A stretch of 64,000 nucleotides of DNA. Origin: Fragilaria crotonensis. Lineage: Eukaryota; Bacillariophyta; Fragilariophyceae; Fragilariales; Fragilariaceae. Below, piece after piece: positions 44,807-55,436 of the stretch. The notes beneath the pieces are model-generated. The model saw only the letters and a program-made list of their open reading frames with translations, was not told the DNA's origin and did not search any database. Within the stretch, counting starts at the first letter, position 1. The number at the start of each line of letters is the position of its first letter. Where the stretch lies: NCBI GenBank assembly GCA_022925895.1, contig JAKSYS010000333.1:1-64000 (forward strand), given 5' to 3'. A program made the position numbers and the translations under genes.

Positions 44807-46088
44807 TTACTATGTGACCGAAATTTCACTGTGTTCACGGCTGGGGTCATCCACAAGGAATTCCTGGTACTCGGGTTCAGTATAATCTTCGTATACCAGA
44901 CAGATAGCTCTTCTTATAACATCGAATGTCTAAATCATTGGTATACTGACATGCGTCGAACTCCGCAGAACACGCCACATTTCGACAATGTATCATAATT
45001 GTCTGTCCAATTCGAGTATCCCTAAGCAATTCGAACACTTCCGATGTCCGCAGACATAGCCCAGACATGGACGATCGAATATTGGGTGCTCCAGTACCCG
45101 GTACAGAGAATGGTCTGTGGTTCGTGGCTACTATGATACTCCGAGAACATACAATCCTACAGGGAAATGTTACAATGAACAAGTAGTTTGGAAGGCATGA
45201 TACAGTAATAAGTATAATAATGATGGTCATCTGCTTATTCGCCTGTATTCTGTATTCCAACGATCCCATAGTGGAGTCACTAATAAAAAGGAATTGTGAA
45301 TTGTGACCCAAATACCTTGCGAGGGTCAGGCATTCCGTCGTGTTCGAAGTTCGAACTATGACATCGTCATCACTCGTGAGTCGTAGTATGATAGAGAGTT
45401 CCGAGTTCCGATTAAAGGATTTGTCACGACCGTACGCGACAGCAGCATGAGAGCAGAAAGCATACCCGAGTATACATGTATATATATATATACTTGCATG
45501 CAATATAATGAGCTACAGTACGAGGTACGAAGTGTATGCATAGAGTGCTGTACCTCTGGTACTCCACGGCGTACAACACTGCCATGAAGCGTTGTAGGAC
45601 GCAGAGTTCTGTCGAACGAAATTACAACACGCGGACGACGAGCGTTTGTATCACAAGAAGGGGAAGAAAGTCGGAAAACATGCTCGAATCGTTGTGTCGA
45701 GAGGCTGTGGAGGGAGGTCATAAATCACTCTACAAGTGTGACTATGCGAACTAGCAACTTCTACTAGAGTCTTCTCAGAGTCCTGGTTTCTATATGCAAG
45801 CCGCAAAGCGGTCGTCAGATTTCAGCCTTGACGAGACGGTTGCGCTTGTGTGGAAAACTAGGTGCGAGTCACTTCTTGCTATTGAGTTCACGACGTTTGG
45901 TCTCGAGTCTAAAACATCCAAGGTAATCCTTTATGCTATGATGGAACGAATCCGAATTATTGCCTTGGTAAGTCTACACCACACTGTACGAACAACACTA
46001 CAATTAGGCACACAACAATACGGAACGAAACGAAGATGCGTTAGGTCGGAATCTCCCATTCTGACACCAACCTCATCTTTCATTTGAA
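44807..46088. other. Intergenic, nothing firmly recognised
   Basis: Open frames at 44877-45503 (minus) and 45794-46087 (plus) have no recognisable domain and atypical composition. A short TATA run (45478-45492) lies near 45.5 kb. Confidence 0.35.
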
Positions 46089-47381
46089 CTAGGATTCTTC
46101 GCGATTTCTCATTTCCCCCAACATTGCAGGAAGGGACGTCAACTTGAGATCTTTATAGGTGAGATAGACCGGATTACGCATGTTCATGGGCACACGGCAA
46201 ATGGCAGCTCTTCTCCTCCAGTTTCCGATTGGCGCGCAACTAAAGGATCCGAGAATGGCCCACCCAGTGTTCGTACGATCGTCGTTTATCCCATGCCGAC
46301 GCGAGTACATTAAATTTCTCCAACGCCGATCGTGCTTCGATAGCCGCGCGATAGAATTCTCATTGGCGGTAGAACAGCTGAGACAGCACGACGTGGGGCT
46401 CCGAAATGAAAGGATGCTGACGCATGGATGTGTAGAGCAGTGCAATTTGCTCGTCAGCGCTGAGCATTACAACATTCCAATATGCATCTCGGGCTTCAGT
46501 CGCACGCTCGACACTTACAACCCTCCATGCAGTGGTTGAATATGGGTGGAATAACTTCGAGATGATCCTTGATGGCGTAACAAACAGACGAAACCCAATA
46601 GAAACCAACTGCGGGTATGCCGCTTCCAGGATACAAGATTGAAGCGCCTCGTTCAATCTGATGATAATCCGCAATTGTGACCATAAGACTATTGGCGGCA
46701 TCGACTTGACTCACATTCCAGGTACCCTCGATCCGATGTGGTACAGTCTGCTCACCGTTATGGTTGTCCCGAAGGTGACGGTCTGGTTTACCACGGACGC
46801 AAACTTACAGAGCACTCCACGCTGGACGCCAAAGCTTCCCCGGCTTCGCCGACAATCAACACCTCCCCAGAATATGCCGTGTGGACTAACCCCGTCCTTC
46901 GAATGACTTGAGGAAGCCCGCAGGCTGCCAGAATGCTAAACGTCCCTTGCAAATGTTAGTAGAAAGTCGAACGAGCATGAGCAAACTCATTGACCGAATC
47001 ATCCAAAGCCTTGAGCGATGCCATCATATCCACGCTGCTTTCATCCAAGAAATTCCAATCCTTGTGCAGCAAGGCACGAATCTTGACAGGCATTTTGGGA
47101 AATGACACTCGAATGGGCGCGATTGGTGGAAGACGAAGAAGGTGCCCACTTGGTTTGGCGGTCGATTGAAGTTGCCGGTGGAGACTGATGATCGTCAACA
47201 AGGACAGGGATGAAACACTCACTCGCTGCAATGCCAAAGGACAGTTCCGGTAATTGAATTGCGCGTTGCTTTATGTCGTTCGGTTTGCTTCTACCGAGTT
47301 GGTTGCATTCATTCCTTGCAGGCTGGGCTGCCGCAACAACGCTAGGAATGGCAGAAGGCGGGCGAGGCTCGAGAACTTCAT
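46089..47381 (-). pseudogene. Unknown secreted-type gene, broken in several frames
   Basis: Minus-strand pieces suggest one gene. An ATG at 47381 gives MKFSSLARLLPFLALLRQPS, a signal-peptide-like start. Then come KIRALLHKDWNFLDESSVDM with MASLKALDDSVNEFAHARST, GTFSILAACGLPQVIRRTGL with HTAYSGEVLIVGEAGEA, VDAANSLMVTIADYHQIERG, FYWVSSVCYAIKDHLEVIPP and ARDAYWNVVMLSADEQIALL with PHVVLSQLF. The pieces read like ordinary protein but sit in different frames with stops between; some changes could be short introns. No family was recognised. Confidence 0.4.
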
Positions 47382-47579
47382 GTTAAGATATTGAAATCTA
47401 GCAGAGCGTTCGGTGTTGACATATCCTTGAGTTTGTGTTTGTCGTAGGACGAAGAACAAATGACATGGGAGAACCGGCATTGCCATCGATTCCGAATCTT
47501 GCCTGTGGATAGAAATTAGAGCAGTTGATGCTGAGTTTGTGAGTTCGCCTGCTGAGCATGTGTTGCGCCTGTACTACAG

Positions 47580-48178
47580 TACCACATAAAAAGTGCCTGG
47601 AGCCGTTACTTTCACCCCGTTGTGGACTCAAGATATCTTGCTCAAAATTGCTTTGATTTCAATTCTGTTTGCTTACAAATGCTGTGTAATGTTCTTGGCT
47701 ATCCAGAACATTAATCATACGTTTACCAGAGCAAGAATTGATGAAGTTGTCGCTGAACTTGTGACGCTCATTTTAGAATTTAACAGCTCCAGGCACTAAA
47801 TTTAAATGTATACATACCTGAAGACATTTTTTGGGCATCGGTTGAGATTTTTCACCCCATTTGACTATGATTTTTTGTACGTGTTTTCTACTGCTACAGG
47901 GTTTTTCCCTATTGGTGGTACGCGATCAATGGGGTGAAATCCCCGAGGGGAGAAAAATTGCCACCCCTCAACTTCCAGTGAGCTTTACAACCCAGTCTAC
48001 AAATTGGTTTCTTCACTTCTCCAGACAACATTGTTATATTGTATATCAGAGATCAACTCTTCCATAGCAAGTGCTATCAATTTCTTGAAATTGAGTGACT
48101 TCTTTGTAGGAGGAGGCGAAAAAACCCCGTCTAACGGCTCCAGCGGTCGAAACGGCTCCAGGCACTTTTTATGTGGTA
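47580..48178. mobile_element. Non-autonomous element with 28-bp inverted repeats, 599 bp
   Basis: The left end TACCACATAAAAAGTGCCTG (47580 onward, continuing GAGCCGTT) is matched perfectly over 28 bp by the reverse complement at 48151-48178. If the element is taken to start at ACCAC, both sides are flanked by AGT, a possible 3-bp target duplication as in PIF/Harbinger elements. A second GGCTCCAG lies just inside the right end. No gene inside. Related ends occur at 7569 and, inverted, at 13660-13676. Confidence 0.82.
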
Positions 48179-49213
48179 GTTGTCAAGATTTTTTGTGCTA
48201 CTGACGTGGTGTCGAGTGCTACTGTATCTGATGGACAGTACACCACGCACGACAGTACCAGTATCTCTGCTGGTTGTTCTGTTGATCATGAATTGCAGCA
48301 TGGCAATGGTGTTGATTGGACTGCAGCTGCAACCAAGCTCAAAGGACATTGAAGAATGAGGTCAACAATGAAAAAGAAGATTAAAGATTCTTTTGTTGAA
48401 GTGTCAAACCAGTGGGATTGAATGGTTGTTCCTGGAAATGTTGGGATTAAGTATGTGGTGGATGGGATTGAATAATTACCAGACTCACAAGGATTGCATG
48501 ATTGAAGGCTACAAATGAGAACTTACCTTTGCATTGATGTTTATGGAGCAACAAATCACTAAGCTCACAATTTAAACAACTAAGATTTAGTACTGGACGA
48601 AATAGCTAGTACTGAACATTAATACTACGGTATTTGAATCCGACAATCAGATCGGAAATTGGAACCCAGAATTCTTAACATGTAGTATGGAGTATGGATT
48701 ACGGATGCAATTGTATAATTGGTGTTTGAAACTCGCTGTTTTCAACAGCTGTTTATAACCACTTTTTTCCCGCAGTTGTACAAAATGTATAATTGAACAG
48801 TGGTTAGTAGGGTTAAGGGGATCACAATGACGCCACAGTTTGCACTTCCAAACTTCACTTGTCATCGTTGATTAAGGCTGTTTTGAGTTTGTATATTTGT
48901 TTCTCTGTTGTTGAATTGTGTGAAGGATACAATGGTAGGACACAAAAATGATTAAGGTGTTCTTAAAGATGGTGAGACCAAGCAAAGGATATCATCTGGG
49001 AATGCGTTGGCAAACTGTACACGCACGCTTCTCCTTTTGATGATTGGGTGCAGTCAACTAAGTCAAGTATGATAAATGATTGGCATGCAATGGGGGCAGA
49101 GTAATAAGGATTATGCTATAACAGTACTAGTGTAGCTAATGAACAAAGAGAATTGGCTTGCGTGTGAGCCAGCATGGCATCGTGGCAAACTTATTTTTGG
49201 GAAGAAATCTGTT

Positions 49214-49446
49214 CTCATGAACTTACTTAGCTATTAAAAAAATTCTTTTTGTGAACTTATTCATAAGATGATTTCTTCTTATGAACTTCTTGATGAGAAG
49301 ATTTCATTGTATCATTACACTTTCATGTACTAGAAGTCTACCTCAAAAACAAGAAGGCATCCAATCATGAACTTATTCACGAGAACAAAACTTCTCATCA
49401 ACCTATTTATTGGAAGAATCTTCTCATCAACTTGTTCATGAGAAGT
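49214..49446. repeat. Array of palindromic ~26-bp repeats
   Basis: Copies of a palindrome like CTTCTCATCAACTTGTTCAT followed by GAGAAG recur: near 49214, 49251, 49277, 49367, 49389 and 49421. Arms CTTCTCAT and ATGAGAAG pair to form hairpins with a loop of about 8-10 bases. Spacing is irregular, so it is a cluster rather than a strict tandem array. Confidence 0.7.
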
Positions 49447-50023
49447 TATCTAATTGTGGCCTTTTTCAGAAGAAATTACCTCCGAGCCTGCCAAGCCCCC
49501 ATTCGCATTCATGGCGCCAGACAGAAGTATCTATTGACGTTATTTATTAAGCAGTTGTGGCTGTGTTCACTTCTCTTGAACTGAAAGCCCTAAAATCTTG
49601 GTAAAGTGGGGGTTAAGAAGGAATTCCGGATGTCCCTGGACTTCTATGCATGGACAATCCGATAAGAACTCAAGGAGATGACCCAACATCGACATCATAC
49701 TAGCAATAAAAAAGCTGCGTTGGACCATCATGTAGAGCACCCATGCCACTTGTACTAGGCCGCAACCAGCATCATGGCATTCTATAGTTACTCATTTCTT
49801 TCAAGGTTTTTCCAATTTGCAGGCCCAGCTTTCTGTCACGACAACAGCAGCAATGGAAATGCTTAGTCTGTTGTGACAGGCGATTCAACTGGATGGTTTT
49901 AAGTTTGGAATTGAAAATGCATCCTACTGGGCACCTGTGATAGTATGTAGGATGTGCCAAAATTGACCATACTTTGCTACTTGACTGTACTGAGGCACAC
50001 TAGTCCAGCAGTTGTGCTAAATA

Positions 50024-50371
50024 CGTGGGATTTGTGGTGCTAGTAACGTACCACGTTCTTATCTCCAAAACCACCATCATTACCAAACTAGCGGAGTTGT
50101 GGTACCAGCACATCATCCATAAATCCCGCCTTCACCATAATTAGCAGGCCTTTGTGGTACCATATAATCCGCTTATCCCGTCATGAATGAGTGTGAACGA
50201 CAAGGAAGGAGTACAATCGCACTTTAGAAATTCGTGCTTGTGAGTATTTGTTGCGCATCTTCAGAGGTGTCGGATTATGCATCTACTCTAGAACATTTTG
50301 TGCTAGCCCACCGCCATCACCATAACGCGGGATTTGTGGTATCATATTATCCGCAAATCCCGCTGGCAGCA
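50024..50371. repeat. Cluster of GCGGGATTTGTGG hairpin motifs
   Basis: The best copy (50335-50371) pairs GCGGGATTTGTGG with CCGCAAATCCCGC around an 11-bp loop, 12 of 13 positions complementary. Diverged copies lie at about 50028-50060, 50092-50130 and 50147-50180, each with TTGTGGTACCA or TTGTGGTGCTA and an AT-rich loop followed by ATCCGC or ATCCCGC. Confidence 0.65.
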
Positions 50372-51014
50372 CTGAAAGCAGCAAAACATCTATGCTGCTG
50401 CTGATACTACCTCAAGTATTTGAACACTGTCACTACTTCAAACTGCAGACGAGTCCAAGCAGCATAAAATTTGAAGCAAGCAATGAATTGTGATAAAAAG
50501 AAGAAGTAGAAGATGGAGAGGAGCTTCTTGGTTGTATTGGTGCACAACAATGATGTGGGTTTTCCAGCACACCAAGAATGGAAATCTACATCACAAGGTG
50601 GCGGGTGGTACATGTAACATATTTGTTACATAGACTGTTTTTTTTTGAGTCCGGTACACTTCGAAATATCTTATTACAATGTACCATATTGTTTTTCCTG
50701 TTTATTTTTTTGTGCATGTACCAATATTTTTTGAGTCCAGTACATTGTCCCGACGTGCATGTTACATGTAACATTTTTTTTATTGTACCATTGCCTGCTT
50801 ACTGTCCGTAATTTGTTTGTCTTTGTACAATGTTTTTTTTAGTCCAGTACAGCGTTGTAACATTCATTCTACACCAATCACCTTTTTGTCACTGCACCAC
50901 GCATGCTTTGGATGTCCATTCTTTGTTACAATGTATCATCTTGTCACAGTACCATTCCCTGTATAATAATACTGCTTTTCATAGTACTGGGTCGCTGCGT
51001 TCAATTGTTGCTAG

Positions 51015-52787
51015 TTACAACTCAATAAATGCATTGACTACTTGTTCATTCCGGTCCAAACTCCTTTGCGAATCACTGTAATCCACCTCCCTCTCATTGC
51101 TCCTCTCCACTCCCTGTCCTGCTTGTTGCCGAAGACTTGCCATTAGCCTACCCTCAGCCTCCCTTGCATTTCGACTGGCCCTGTCCTCTTGCACCATTTG
51201 GCACAATTCATTGAATCGCAGCACACCGTCCTCGCTCCAGCCTCCATATTCACAGTACCCAACGCTACTTCTTGTGTACCTCCCAGCAATCCGTTTTGAC
51301 CTCTCTTCTCCTTCGATCCTCGTGGTACCTCTTGATCCACTTGTCAATATAATTTTCATATAGAAGCAACGCAAATGCTTCGTCCGAAACCGTCACAATC
51401 AGTTCTCCGGTATCGTTTGATGTTGCTTCTGATATCATTGCCTTATACTTTGTCCTCGCCCCCCATGCCCTCTTTCCACTGACACATTCCAGCAATTCAC
51501 CAGCAAACCACAGAAAGGCCTCTCTCTCCAGATCAGACTGTGACTGCCGTAGCTTGCAAAGGATATCCATTGAATAGGGCGGTGGCTCCACTTCATCAAC
51601 ATGGTTTTAATCTTCAGCAGTTTCATCACTGCTTCAGTAGCAGCTTGCCCACATGTGCTACGTTTAGTATTCAGGCTTCCAACGACACATGTTTTGTAGA
51701 TCCTCACAAATTTGGAAGCATCAGCTGGTTTCCGAATCCACAACCACCTGCATTACCTTGTCGAAGTGTTCCCGCTTGTAATGAACTTGCATTTCCGGAA
51801 GACTTTCGTTTTCACCACAATCTGTATGCGATCGGCAACATGTTTCTGCTGCATTGCTTTTGCGGCTCTGTAGGACATGGCTCGTCTTCCGGCTTCATGT
51901 AGTAGTGTCCGATCTCCTGCCCTGTACCTGATATCTTGTCCAACACCTTCGTGATGTTCCCAAATGGACTCCTGCTGGTTCTGCACGTGGTGTCTCTGGT
52001 GCATTTCCTGATTCATTGGAGGTTGCTGCTGTCGAGAGACCAACAAGTCATCATTGAAGTCGTTTCCTCTGGATGGAGGCAATCGTCCATTCTGACGAAC
52101 ATGGTTGTCTGACTGTGTGCTTGTCCAATGATTGAGTGGAGCTTGTGTCCTGTTCTGGTCACGTGCAGTTTGGATGGGTCTGTCTCCGAATGGAGGTCTG
52201 CCTCCGGTAGATGGCGGCCTGCCACCGACTTGCATATTTGCAGTACTGTTGCTTCCACCCTGCAGCATATTCCCATTGTTCAGGTGATATGAAGTGTCAC
52301 CTGGAATGTCTCTGGATGGAGGCATGCCGTCGACTTGCACATCACCAGAAAAATGGGGTCCTCCCTCCTGTTGCTGGCGATCCCGCTCATGGTGACCTTC
52401 TCCTACTGCATGAGAGTCATCCTCACTACTAGAGCAGTTATCTTGTGAAAGGGTGTCTAGTTCCTCCAATACAGACTTAGATGGTGAGCTTCCTCTACTC
52501 TCGTTGCCATTTGCGTTCAAATGCCGTTCCAAATTTTGATTCAAGTTGCGCAGACTCCTCCTCTGCTGTACTCTCCTTCCCTGCACATCTTTTGACCTAC
52601 CTCCTGATTCTGGGTCTATGTTTTCATCATTCCAAACCCTCTTTGGCGGCATTCCTGTTCGTCTTAATTGCTTGTTTCCTCTTACCTGGTCGTACAATGT
52701 TTCAGACAATGTGTTGGAGTTTGTGTTTCTTTTCATGTTTTGTGCGCTCCTTTTGTTGGGCGGATGCGAGGACAACCGGTCGTACAT
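51015..52787 (-). pseudogene. Unknown diatom gene, likely transposon-associated, frames broken
   Basis: From ATG 52787 an open frame of 344 codons runs to 51753; it is low-complexity and hydrophilic (SGGRSKDVQGRRVQQRRSLR, then repeats of GGRPPS-like and PPSRD strings) and ends RIQIVVKTKVFRKCKFIT. Continuing in other frames: KFVRIYKTCVVGSLNTKRST, QSQSDLEREAFLWFAGELLE with TVSDEAFALLLYENYIDKWI, and finally RYTRSSVGYCEYGGWSEDGV with LRFNELCQMVQEDRASRNAR (stop at 51015). The C-terminal YGGWS.EG..RFNEL pattern recurs in multicopy genes of diatoms and I associate it with transposons, but no named family is known to me. At least two frame changes. Confidence 0.5.
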
Positions 52788-53206
52788 TTGATTTCAAATC
52801 ACCGTACTAGTACTCCTTGTACATGCTGTATGTACAGCTATATTTACTACGTTTATGTTCTATTGTATACATGGTGTATACATATGTCTCCACGTACGCA
52901 TTGCTATGTTACTGTAGTACGTTTAGTACCACGCATGGTATTTGAATTTTGTTTGTACCAGGTACCAGCATGATGTTTTCGTTGGGCGAATGCGAGGACA
53001 ACCGGTCGTACATTTGATTTCAAATCACCGTATGCATACTATTACTCCCTGTACATGCTGTATGTACAGCTATATTTACTACGTTTGTGTTCTATTACGT
53101 GGTGTACATATACATATGTCTCCACGTACGAATTGCTATGTTACTGTAGTACGTTTAGTACCTCGCATGGTATTTGAATTTTGTTTGTACCAGCATGATG
53201 TAGATG
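52755..53206 (+). repeat. 226-bp tandem duplication
   Basis: GTTGGGCG(G/A)ATGCGAGGACA begins at 52755 and again at 52981, and both copies continue through ACCGGTCGTACATTTGATTT, TACATGCTGTATGTACAGCT, TATGTCTCCACGTACG and GGTATTTGAATTTTGTTTG. Only a few substitutions and small indels separate the copies, so the duplication is recent. It includes the first ten or so codons and the upstream region of the minus-strand gene that starts at 52787. Confidence 0.92.
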
Positions 53207-53500
53207 TCTGTGCCGGGTACTTTGAGGCATAGTACCTGAATTCAATTCTACACCGGTTTGCAACGCATTTTCTCAATGCAAAGATATATAGTCACGTATG
53301 TAGTATTTCGAACGAAATTTTGCGTGCATATGCGCATATGCTCCCATTATGAGCAAGTTGTAGTATGCATATCTTTGATACTTAGCACAGGTTGATACGT
53401 ACTGCAAAACATGTCAGTGCCACGACGGTTATGATACGTCGTTTTGCACGTATTGCCAGTGTAAGCTACAGTTATCAAATGGTTTCCAAGTTTCAACTTA

Positions 53501-53656
53501 TTCCCTATGTAACTAAGTTTCTTCATACATGGCATATACCTAGATACCTTCTTTGCATGTATGCGTGTACATGGCAAATTCCCTATGTAACTAAGTTTCT
53601 ACATATATGGCATATATGTAGATACCTTCTTTGTATGTATGCTTGTACAGCGCAAA
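53501..53656 (+). repeat. 78-bp tandem duplication
   Basis: TTCCCTATGTAACTAAGTTT starts at 53501 and at 53579; both copies go on through CTTC/CTAC, ATGGCATATA, TAGATACCTTCTTTG and ATGTATGC. Two copies only, with a handful of differences. Confidence 0.9.
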
Positions 53657-53819
53657 TTTGTGGTTTTTAAGCGGCAAAATGAAGTCCCACATTGCAGTCT
53701 TGTTGTTTGTGCAACATATGTTGCGAACTAGCCTGTACGTAGTCCTCTAGTACTTTTTTCACCGCTCTGCTTTTTTAGTTTCTTTCCCGCAATTTGTAGC
53801 AATTAACACACGTTCACAA

Positions 53820-55430
53820 GGTTTGACGAATACGATCTTTTGTTGCCATCCAGTAACAATCAAGATCAAATCGTCGCTTCCATCCAGTGACACGGTGCTT
53901 AACGCGAGAGGAATTGTCGTTCCGTCGCTCGCTGACGCGGTGCCGCTTAACGGTGCGAAAGGAATCTTCGTCGCCCTTACCGACGTTGTACTTAAGGTTT
54001 CAAAGTGAATCGTCGCTGCCATCCAGTGACGCGGTTCGCATCGCTGCAAAGAAAGGAAACTTAACGTCGCAAAGAAACAAATCGTCGTTGCCATCCAGTG
54101 ACGCTCGATTGTGTGTTGACGCCGCAGTTCTTGACGTTGCGAAGAGGATCGTCGTTGCAATCCAGTGACGCGGTGCTTGACGTTGCGAAGAGAATTGTCA
54201 TCGCCATCGCTTTGACGTTGCAAAGAAACGAATCGTCGTTGCCATCCAGTGACGCTCGATTGTTTGTTGACGCCGCGGTACTTGACGTTGCGAAGAGAAT
54301 CGTCGTTGCCATCCAGTGACGCGGTGCTTGACGTTGCGAAGAGAATTGTCGTCGCCATTGCTTTGACGTCGCGAAGAAACGAATCGTCGTTGCCATCCAG
54401 TGACGCTCGATTGTTTGTTGACGCTGCAGTACTTGACGTTGCGAAAGGATCGTCGTTGCCATCCAGTGACGCGGTGTTTGACGTTGCGAAGAGAATTGTC
54501 ATCGCCATCGCTTTGACGTTGCGAAGAAACGAATCGTCGTTGCCATCCAGTGACGCTCGATTGTTTGTTGACGCCGCGGTACTTGACGTTGCGAAGAGGA
54601 TCGTCGTTGCCATCCAGTGACGCGGTGCTTGACGTTGCGAAGAGAATTGTCGTCGCCATCGCTTTGACGTCGCGAAGAAACGAATCGTCGTTGCCATCCA
54701 GTGACGCTCGATTGTTTGTTGACGCTGCAGTACTTGACGTTGCGAAAGGATCGTCGTTGCCATCCAGTGACGCGGTGTTTGACGTTGCGAAGAGAATTGT
54801 CGTCGCCATCGCTTGACGTTGCGAAGAAACAAATCGTCGTTGCCATCCAGTGACGCTCGATTGTTTGTTGACGCTGCGGTACTTGACGTTGCGAAGAGGA
54901 TCGTCGTTGCCATCCAGTGACGCGGTGCTTGACGTTGCGAAGAAACGAATCGTCGTTGCCATCCAGTGACGCTCGATTGTTTGTTGACGCCGCGGTACTT
55001 GACGTTGCGAAAGGATCGTCGTTGCCATCCAGTGACGAGGTGCTTGACGTTGCGAAGAGAATTGTCGTCGCCATCGCTTTGACGTTGCGAAGAAACGAAT
55101 CGTCGTTGCCATCCAGTGACGCTCGATTGTTTGTTGACGCCGTGGTACTTGACGTTGCGAAGAGATCGTCGTTGCCATCCAGTGACGCGGTGCTTGACGT
55201 TGCGAAGAGAATTGTTGTCGCCATCGCTTGACGTTGCGAAAGAATCGTCGCCATCCAGTGACGCGGAACTTGACGTTGCGAAGAGAATTGTTGTCGCCAT
55301 CGCTTGACGTTGCGAAGAAACGAATCGTCGTTGCCATCCAGTGACGCTCGATTGTTTGTTGACGCCGCGGTACCTGACGTTGCGAAGAGGATCGTCGTTG
55401 CCATCCAGTGACGCGGTGCTTGTTGTTCTT
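53820..55430 (+). repeat. Higher-order minisatellite, ~150-bp unit, about 10 units
   Basis: ACGCTCGATTG recurs at 54102, 54252, 54403, 54553, 54704, 54853, 54969, 55119 and 55344, mostly at steps of 149-151 bp. Two exceptions (116 and 225 bp) equal loss of a 35-bp and gain of a ~75-bp sub-unit. Sub-units share GTTGCCATCCAGTGACG and TTGACGTTGCGAAGA. The left edge (53820-54060) is more diverged. The minus strand is open in all three frames because the unit rarely contains TTA, CTA or TCA, which yields unreal proteins of up to 570 codons. Confidence 0.93.
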
Positions 55431-55436
55431 GCAATT

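Larger units (their letters stand above)
48179..51014. other. Gene-free, CpG-poor stretch with hairpin arrays
   Basis: No gene seen. CpG is absent from about 48252 to 48597 and sparse elsewhere. Repeats within it are listed separately. Near 50636-50860 the string TTTTTTTGAGTCCAGTACA recurs three times (about 50641, 50727, 50832) among GTAC and ATGTAAC motifs, a short diverged tandem repeat. Confidence 0.5.

Noticed and set aside
44877-45503. 208-codon minus-strand open frame
   Set aside because: No recognisable motif, composition like random intergenic DNA, and only an assumed start.
53820-55430. CRISPR-like array
   Set aside because: Units are hierarchical modules without unique spacers, in a nuclear eukaryotic setting.
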